A DNA stretch of 14,041 bases, taken from Jimgerdemannia flammicorona (taxonomy: Eukaryota; Mucoromycota; Endogonomycetes; Endogonales; Endogonaceae). Each line of letters opens with the position of its first letter. Positions within the stretch are counted from its first letter, which is position 1. Both the position numbers and the translations under genes were made by a program. Positions 8,821 through 14,041 of this stretch are shown in pieces. Location: positions 1-14,041 of the forward strand of contig RBNI01004447.1 in NCBI GenBank assembly GCA_003990745.1. Direction: 5' to 3'. The notes beneath the pieces were generated by a model that saw nothing but the letters and a program-made list of their open reading frames with translations, was not told the origin of the DNA and did no database searches.

Positions 8821-9883
8821 ATCAGAAGAAGGGTGTCCCAAGGAACTACACCCTAAAGAAAGCTCCTCAGACCATCAAGGCACAAGAAGATCTCATCCGA
8901 AAAGAACATCAGAAAGCCCATCAAGGACAGACAAGCACAGAAGACAAGATTTGAAAACTGTATCAACATTGGCCTCAGAACCCAAGTCCAAGACATCATC
9001 CAGAAATGTAACATTTGCCAGAAGTACCAAGGAAAGAAGAACTACATATCAAGCCCCTTTACAACCGATTCCCCCACCCACTCGCATCTTTCAGAGATGG
9101 GGAGTAGATGTAATCGGACCTCTACCAGTTACACCAAGAAGAAACAAATACATCCTTGTATTTGTAGAATATCTGACCAAGTGGCCCAAGGCCTTCCCAA
9201 TGGAAATTGCAGATGCCTTAACCATTGTAGGCCTCCTCTATGGACTCACACTCAGATATGAACCCCCAGAAGAACTCATCTCTGACCAAGGCACAGAATT
9301 CATCAACAACATAATCACAAGTTATGCCCAAATTCATAAGATCCACCTCAAAAGAACCACATCATACTACCCCCAGACTAATGGTATGACAGAGAGAATA
9401 AACCAGACCATCAAGAAAGGACTTGCCCAAGTCAATCCTACTAATTGAGACCTCTGCTTACCTGAGATCCTATGGGAAATTTGGAACACCCCTGCCATGT
9501 CCACCAAACAAAAGCCATTTGAAATGATGTTTGCCAAGAGAACCAGAACCGCTGACCATGAGAATCTCGGAGACCTCCTCAAGAAGGCAGAACAGTTATG
9601 AAATCAAGCCCAAGGATAGATTATCAAAGCCCAGGAAAGACAAAAGAAGTACTATAACCAGAAACAGAAGGATCAGGAGATCAAGATTGGAGATCAAGTC
9701 CTAGTTTGGAGAAGTATGATTGAGACAAACTTTGCTGCCAAACTAGAACTGAAATAGGAAGGACCTTATCTTGTACACAATATCAGAGGAACCAGTATCT
9801 ATTTAAGAAGCATGGATGGACGAACCCTGAGAACACCAGTATACATCAATTGCCTCAAACTATATTTCCCCTCTATACCATGA
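8820..9883 (+). pseudogene. int: Integrase with HHCC zinc domain, DD35E core and GPY/F-like end
   Basis: The gene is scattered over three frames. Frame 3 (8820-8963) has the HHCC histidines in EHQKAH (8907 and 8919). Frame 1 has the cysteines in KCNICQKYQGKK (9007 and 9016). Frame 2 from about 9040 has the core: GVDVIGPLP (Asp 9107-9109), LISDQGTEF (Asp 9284-9286) and MTERINQT (Glu 9392-9394), with exactly 35 residues between the last two. Stops in frame 2 are at 9446, 9599, 9617 and 9755. The C-terminal region includes EGPYLVHNIRG and INCLKLYF, a GPY/F-type module, and ends at TGA 9881; no chromodomain follows. The frame jumps look like decay indels, since every piece is in the right order. 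Confidence 0.93.
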
Positions 9884-10395
9884 GCCAAAGAATTGATCAG
9901 CACCTCCAGACATTGGTCCTCAGCTCCTTCCAAGCCCTATCAGTCCCTCTACCCCAATTCAGCCAAGCCAATGGAAGCCCTCTTCAAAGGATCCAAGCTC
10001 ATTAAGAAAATCTCACCTTGGCCAGATGCCTACTACAAGTCCACCAACTACAGGCCTATTATGCAATCGGTGAACAATTGCAGAACCTCCCAGCCCCAGA
10101 ACAGACCTACATTAGGAACACTATAGGTCTGACCAGAAGAGACACTACTGCTGCAGACAGACTATACACCATTTACAAACAAAACGTCACAGCCCTGACA
10201 CAGGCACAATTCTCTCTAAATGATATTCAAGGAATGAACCCTATTACCTATTTGAGCATCATCAACTCTGTTGAAATCCTATTCCCTGAAGAAGAAGAAG
10301 AGCCCATAGAATGGAGTAACCCTAGTACAGACAATGAAGATGATGGAATAGGTATAGATGCAGAAGCAACCTATGCTTATTGGGATGATGACTGA
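9880..10395 (+). pseudogene. Third ORF downstream of pol, 171 codons, one internal stop
   Basis: ATG at 9880 overlaps the integrase stop as ATGA, a layout suited to termination-reinitiation. The frame then runs to TGA 10393 with one stop, TAA 10003 (codon 42), explained by CAA to TAA. The product would be soluble: no signal peptide and no membrane segment. The first two thirds are Gln/Leu-rich and probably helical (for example LLQVHQLQAYYAIGEQLQNL). The tail is strongly acidic (PEEEEEPIEW, NEDDGIG, YWDDD). It ends just before the polypurine tract. The position is that of env in retroviruses, but nothing in it resembles an envelope protein. I do not recognise the family. A long frame surviving in an otherwise shattered element suggests it was a real gene. 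Confidence 0.7.
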
Positions 10396-10422
10396 AGAAT
10401 AGTCTGAGACAGACTACCCTTC

Positions 10423-10434
10423 AGTGGGGGCTGA
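10423..10434 (+). promoter_or_regulatory. Polypurine tract
   Basis: AGTGGGGGCTGA ends directly at the start of the 3' LTR. The G run next to the LTR is the expected RNase H-resistant primer for plus-strand cDNA synthesis. Two pyrimidines interrupt it; a C or T in the run could be original or decay. Confidence 0.7.
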
Positions 10435-10549
10435 TGTGACAAACCAAATGTATCACCCAAATTATATCTTAACCAGATGATGTGAACAATTAGGCAAGAT
10501 GATGTGAATACACAGCATAGTAACCAGCAACCATTGCTGCAGAAAACTG

Positions 10550-10557
10550 TATAAATA
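10550..10557 (+). promoter_or_regulatory. TATA box of 3' LTR (TATAAATA)
   Basis: It is the conserved counterpart of 1532-1539. If still active it could only drive transcription outward into the copia fossil on the right. Confidence 0.45.
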
Positions 10558-10588
10558 GCCAGAGATACCAGAAAGGGTCTGTTTACCT

Positions 10589-10660
10589 GTACAGACTCTG
10601 TACACCATACAGACTCTGTACACTGTACAGGTCCTGTACACCGTACAGACTCTGTACACC
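10589..10660 (+). repeat. Four tandem 18-bp palindromic units in 3' LTR
   Basis: Units lie at 10589-10606, 10607-10624, 10625-10642 and 10643-10660. Units 1, 3 and 4 each contain GTACAG, three bases, CTGTAC, then a three-base linker; unit 2 starts ATACAG. Unit 3 has spacer GTC instead of ACT but keeps both arms. The array begins about 32 bp after the TATA box, near the expected transcript start. Confidence 0.92.
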
Positions 10661-10743
10661 TGCCATAAGTAGCAGATCTATAGTTAGCCACATAGTAATC
10701 AGATAGCAACCAACTTGTATAAATTACCCCAGAGACAAGAGTG

Positions 10744-10749
10744 AATAAA
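10744..10749 (+). terminator. AATAAA polyadenylation-type signal in 3' LTR
   Basis: It is conserved with 1672-1677 in the 5' LTR and is placed where the element's transcript would be cleaved. It is a motif match only; fungal signals are often degenerate. Confidence 0.35.
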
Positions 10750-10753
10750 CCTC

Positions 10754-11004
10754 AGTCCGAAATTGAAGCAAAAGACAAGTCTGCCTACCATACTTTGAGA
10801 GGAACTCTACAGCCACTGCTAGGAGATTGTGAGCTTATTTCCCCACTCTGGTCCACTTTCCAATACAAAGAATGAGTCTGAAATTGAATCCAAAAGCAAA
10901 AGTCAAGTCTGCCTACCATACTTCAAGAGGAACTCTACAGCTACTGTTAGGAGATTGTGAGCATTGGTCCCCTTTTCCACTCTGGTCTACTTTCCAATAC
11001 AAAG
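10754..11004 (+). repeat. Diverged tandem duplication inside 3' LTR
   Basis: It is the counterpart of 1682-1932. Units at about 10754-10870 and 10874-11004 share GTCTGCCTACCATACTT, GAGGAACTCTACAGC and GGAGATTGTGAGC. Confidence 0.85.
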
Positions 11005-11923
11005 CTTGAAGATTTGCCACCTAAGTTCAAGAAGAACTTCGCCACCTTTTGAAGAACCCACCGCTTAAAGGAATAAGCTATGCTATTGGTACACTTGCCA
11101 GATAAGCCTGAAGAACCCCAGTTTCTGCATTCCCAGAGAGCCTTGCCATAAGCCAGTCCCTGATGCAACTTCGCAGTAGAGCCAGTCTATCAATGTAACT
11201 CTGTGCAAACGAAGCCAGTCTTTGATGTAACTTTGTCAAGAGATCCTTTCCCAAAGAATGCCGCCAGTTGTTCATATTCACAGTTGAAGCTGATCCAGAA
11301 GAACTCATGCCATCCGAGTTATTCCCAGTTGAATCCGCCATTTGGAGTTATCTGCATTCCCAGAAGACCTGAGTATTATTCCCAGAGAGCCCAAGTTACC
11401 CATGCCATCTGAGTTATTCATTGTTCCCAGTGAGCCCAGTACAGAAGAAACCATGCCAGTATAATTCCCAGTAAGAAGAATCTATGCCATCTTCTATTTC
11501 CAAACCGCTGCTTTTGGAAAATCCGTGCCAAATCGAGTTATCTGCCAAATTGCTAGATCATCACGCATAAGAAACCATCGCACTATACAGAGATCATCAT
11601 GCTATACAGAGATTGCTGCACCAAGACCATTACCCAGAAATCGTATACTTTTGAAAATTACCTCGCTACACAAAATTGTACCATTCCCAGTTGACCCAAG
11701 AAGGAAGTCCATTCACACACAAATCGCCGCTACACCCAGAGAACCATCCCAATAAGGAAATCGCTCACAGATATCCAGCTTTTGACTATTGTACCACTAA
11801 ACACCAAGGACCTCAGGAATCATAGAACATTTTGTTACTTTTTGACAAAGTAACTGAGGGCTCAAGCCAAACTACACTAACTCCCAACCTTGTAATTTGC
11901 CTCCATTGAGCTGGCACATTACA

Positions 11924-11927
11924 ATAT
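11924..11927. repeat. Target-site duplication, right copy (ATAT)
   Basis: It matches 1413-1416. Removing 1417-11927 rejoins the copia fossil between its protease/spacer and its integrase. Confidence 0.6.
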
Positions 11928-12073
11928 ATAGACTTTTGTATCATTTGTCATTTTATTGATTATGTAAAGATTACTATATTTTGAGACTATTATTATCTTA
12001 TTATTATGTTAATTATATATTATTATACTCTTTATATATATATATATTACTTTGTTGTCATATGATATTATCT
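11928..12073 (-). other. AT-rich stretch, likely copia spacer between protease and integrase
   Basis: No gene is visible. On the minus strand a mostly open stretch can be read between the protease relic and the insertion point, as expected for the linker before a copia integrase, but it is too decayed to identify. Confidence 0.4.
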
Positions 12074-12298
12074 TCCTTATCAAAAAGAGGTTCTTATCAA
12101 TTTCTAGAGTATATAGTATATCAAAGAAGATACTAGCAGATTCTATGATATTGCTATAGAGATATTTCTCTTTCCTTGAGTATGGATAATATTGTTATCT
12201 CCTAGTTTGATAAATACAGAGTATTTGAAAGACTCATATATAAAGAACTATTCTCTATATAGTATCATATATTATATGGCTTCAGAATCTATAAGTCA
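12074..12298 (-). pseudogene. Ty1/copia protease fossil
   Basis: On the minus strand, continuing the gag frame, LIDSEAI followed by a stop and YM occupies 12295-12266, where copia proteases have LDSGAT-x-HM. The catalytic Asp codon is intact (12287-12289), while the Gly of DSG reads GAA (Glu, 12281-12283), a G-to-A change. Then come FKYSVFIKLGDNNIIHTQGK, with LGDN at 12194-12205, and further down a decayed equivalent of the KL-x-RNL-x-SVG stretch ending at 12074. Stops interrupt it several times. The match to the copia protease layout, in the same frame as the zinc knuckle upstream, makes the identification strong despite the decay. Confidence 0.82.
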
Positions 12299-13270
12299 GA
12301 TATTATTATTATTACCATTGACTATATTGGTATATTTGCTAGATATATAGCTAGGCATACTGCTCACTCTATTGGCATTTTTGCTGCTAGTAGTGCTAAT
12401 ATCATTACTACTTTTTGTTAGGTGAAAAGTATTTTGCTATCAACCTGAATTTGTAGATAACAGATTGCTAGATTTGGCAGTAAAACTGCTCATATATATA
12501 GATCTTATGCTAGCAGATCTAGCAGTAGAAATATGGTCATCTATATATATTACTTATATGAAGAACATACTACTGCTTTTATCAGTTTTGGTAGTATTTG
12601 TATTGTTATACTTTCCTTTATCTTGATAGGTCTTTTCATTACCTCTATATTGCCAATACTGATCTCCATATTGTTGCTTATTTTTACTACTCTTTTTATC
12701 ATTTTCTCAATAATAACAGTGGTGTTTCCTATATTTATACTTATTGTAATATATACAGTAATCATCATACTTAGTTGATTGGCTGGACTAGTTATTATGT
12801 TGATTTTGGATTTGAGTTTATTGGTCTTATTGTCTGTACTTTTGACCTTATTTGGTACCATATCTATACATTTTCTTGTTCATAAGGCTCATTATTATGT
12901 AGATATAGTCTATGAGTTTGCCACTCTCCAACATAGTTACTACTATGATATAATACATTTTGGAGAGATTTCTTATAAGAGCTAAGATCTTATCTTTATC
13001 ACACTAATATACTTAGTAAATTCATCTGATTCACCAGATTGTTGACATAACTGGTATATTTATAGATAGTCTTCTTTGGCTTTATTTGTAGATTGAATAA
13101 CTGAGATTTTAAATAGAATTAATTTAATATAGATATTAGTATATAATGATTATATAGAGTCTCTTATATCTCATAAATAGTCATTATATATATTATGAGA
13201 TTTATTTAAAAGTTTGATAATGTAAATATAATCTCTCATAATGCTTAACAGTTATTTGTAGCATTATAAT
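12299..13270 (-). pseudogene. Ty1/copia gag fossil with decayed CCHC zinc knuckle
   Basis: Read downwards from 13270, frames in turn show a UBN2-like capsid region. Examples are ETLYNHYILISILN, a stop and FYLKSQLFNL; SGESDEFTKYIS at 13056-13003; and KILALIRNLSKMYYIIVV in the frame open from 13000 to 12851. A Gln/Asn/Ser-rich linker with CAA-to-TAA stops follows. The zinc knuckle at 12757-12716 reads C-I-Y-Y-N-K-Y-K-Y-R-K-H-H-C. Its spacing is exactly C-x2-C-x4-H-x4-C, with the second Cys and the His each turned into Tyr by one transition. After it come a Gln/Tyr/Lys-rich and then a Ser/Asn-rich stretch in one frame with stops at 12709, 12556, 12442, 12439 and 12298. The hydrophobic plus-strand ORFs here are its antisense shadow. 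Confidence 0.72.
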
Positions 13271-13367
13271 CTTATATCAGCACTTGTGGTCTCATATACT
13301 CCACCAAGCTGCATTTATCAAAAAGATTTATATAGAATGTCCAGATTGCATAATCTTTTTTATCAAA

Positions 13368-13494
13368 GATTGAGATAGATCTCTTGGCAATATTTACACT
13401 TATAACCAGGACTATATTTCTCATATCTATAGTTGTTATAGTTATATCTATAAGAATACTTGTGATTGACATATCTATTTTTGCACTTATATTG
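13368..13494 (-). pseudogene. Cys-containing coding relic, unrecognised
   Basis: After a minus-strand stop at 13497-13495 a frame is open for about 42 codons. It is rich in Tyr, Asn, Lys and Arg, starts QYKCKNRYVNHKYS and ends GYKCKYCQEIYLNL, with C-x2-C at 13398-13387. Histidines to complete a zinc finger are not seen in this frame. A following frame (13367-13270) reads on with IFDKKDYAIWTF and SLVEYMRPQ and may be the continuation after a frameshift. A decayed C2H2-type finger is possible, but I cannot confirm it. Confidence 0.3.
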
Positions 13495-13564
13495 CTAGGC
13501 TAGTCATTAGATATTTCTAACATAATATATTTAAAGAGGTGTATTTATATACTATAGCTACTTA

Positions 13565-14041
13565 GCACAAGTAGGGCTCATAATCTTTATTATAAAAGAG
13601 AGACACTTTATTGAAGTTGAATAGATTATATATTTCATATATTACTAATAAATGATGTAAATCTAATAGAATGATATAATTACATATTGATATATTGAGT
13701 TACCATTTCAATAGTAGAGCTATAGAACTATATTGAATAATTAACTCTTTTAGGCTCATGATAGCTGAATAGGCTTTATAGTTAAAGTGATCATCATCTC
13801 CTTCACTTGCATTGATTTTAGCATAGGTTTCTCAAGTAAGAGAGTGTACTGAAAGATTATATCACTACTGAGCAGCTGTATATATAAAATGAGTGGTAAC
13901 TTTCTCTACTTGTGAGTCTGCAGTTGTATAAAGATCTTCAATCTTATAGTATTTATTATTATTAAGGGTACTGTCTGAGTTCTGATTATCATTTCATCTA
14001 TTAGTATGATAATTAGTATCAACTTATCCTATAAATATTTT
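13565..14041 (-). pseudogene. Decayed coding frame at right window edge, unrecognised
   Basis: From the window edge down to TAA at 13564-13562, one minus-strand frame of 159 codons has only six stops (codons 6, 16, 59, 60, 70 and one near 110) in very AT-rich DNA. The amino-acid mix is natural: EDLYTTADSQVEKVTTHFIY, YNLSVHSLT, ETYAKINASEGDDDHFNYKA, YNKDYEPYLC. Several stops are TGA and fit lost CGA codons. I do not recognise the family. It lies upstream of the copia gag in the same orientation, so it could be an N-terminal extension, a separate ORF of that element, or part of another element that continues right of the window. Confidence 0.45.

Larger units (their letters stand above)
1417..11923 (+). 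mobile_element. Complete but inactivated Ty3/gypsy LTR retrotransposon encoding a dUTPase and a third ORF
   Basis: The element is bounded by two long direct repeats that begin TGTGAC; the right copy ends ATTACA and the left copy ATTATA, the last C having become T. Between them lie a primer-binding site (2854), gag, protease, a Cys/His spacer, dUTPase, reverse transcriptase/RNase H, integrase, an extra ORF and a polypurine tract. The order RT-RNase H-integrase and the GPY/F-type integrase end place it in Ty3/gypsy (Metaviridae); I see no chromodomain. Every coding module carries stops or frameshifts, so it is non-autonomous now. CpG is strongly depleted in coding parts (four CpG in 7321-7920 by my count). 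The LTRs differ almost only by transitions, which points to deamination of methylated C or a RIP-like process. It sits inside an older Ty1/copia fossil of opposite orientation. Confidence 0.95.
10435..11923 (+). repeat. 3' LTR (1489 bp)
   Basis: It is the direct repeat of 1417-2851, from TGTGAC to ATTACA. It is longer by 54 bp because it has four palindromic 18-mers where the 5' LTR has one. TATA boxes are at 10550 and 10718 and AATAAA is at 10744. Differences from the 5' LTR are almost all transitions, many as CA in one copy against TG in the other, meaning independent loss of the same CpG on opposite strands. I noticed one transversion (2328 against its partner). Confidence 0.93.

Noticed and set aside
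3571..9883. Recurrent in-frame TGA suggesting a code in which TGA means Trp
   Set aside because: TGG is used normally in the same proteins, TAG and TAA stops also occur, frameshifts are present, and several TGA sites fit CGA (Arg) after CpG loss. Decay explains them all.
9758..9883. Chromodomain at the integrase C terminus
   Set aside because: After the GPY/F-like segment the frame ends within about 40 codons, with no aromatic-cage pattern.
9880..10395. ORF3 as an envelope gene
   Set aside because: There is no signal peptide, membrane anchor, cleavage site or Cys pattern; only its position is env-like.
10589..10660. CRISPR-like repeat array
   Set aside because: There are no spacers; the units are directly abutting and lie inside an LTR.
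12533..12985. Long hydrophobic plus-strand frame that looks like a multi-pass membrane protein
   Set aside because: It is antisense to the copia gag fossil, whose minus-strand frame has a correctly spaced zinc knuckle and natural composition. The hydrophobic residues come from T-rich codons.

Overview
The window is transposon-derived DNA with no recognisable host gene. It most resembles a repeat compartment of a filamentous fungal nuclear genome. That assignment is an inference: it rests on the Ty3/gypsy element type (a dUTPase between protease and reverse transcriptase, which I recall being described for some fungal elements) and on CpG-deamination decay. Nothing here identifies a species.

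The main occupant is one complete but dead Ty3/gypsy LTR retrotransposon on the + strand, 1417-11923. It has long LTRs (1417-2851 and 10435-11923), a 4-bp ATAT target duplication, a tRNA-Pro-type primer-binding site at 2854 and a polypurine tract just before 10435. Its internal order is: acidic gag leader and capsid, CCHC zinc knuckle, DTG protease, a long Cys/His-rich spacer, a full five-motif dUTPase, a small post-dUTPase domain, reverse transcriptase/RNase H, integrase with a GPY/F-like end, and a separate third ORF (9880-10395) whose ATG overlaps the pol stop as ATGA. Gag tail, protease, spacer and dUTPase share frame 3, RT/RNase H is in frame 1, the integrase core is in frame 2, and ORF3 is in frame 1. 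Many stops are TGA, fitting CGA-to-TGA decay, and several frameshifts are present, so the copy cannot be active.

The AT-rich flanks are not empty. Read on the minus strand they are the two halves of an older, heavily mutated Ty1/copia element. The right flank holds gag (13270-12299) and protease (12298-12074). The left flank holds integrase (1416-830), with D and (mutated) E exactly 35 residues apart. The gypsy element is inserted between protease and integrase. Further minus-strand coding relics at 13368-13494 and 13565-14041 lie upstream of the copia gag and are unrecognised.

Positions 1-~830 form a more GC-rich block that ends the copia similarity abruptly. It holds a degraded Pro/Ser/Thr-rich frame of unknown identity and may be part of another insertion. 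The history read from the sequence is therefore: copia insertion, strong C-to-T/G-to-A decay, gypsy insertion into it, then milder decay centred on CpG sites.
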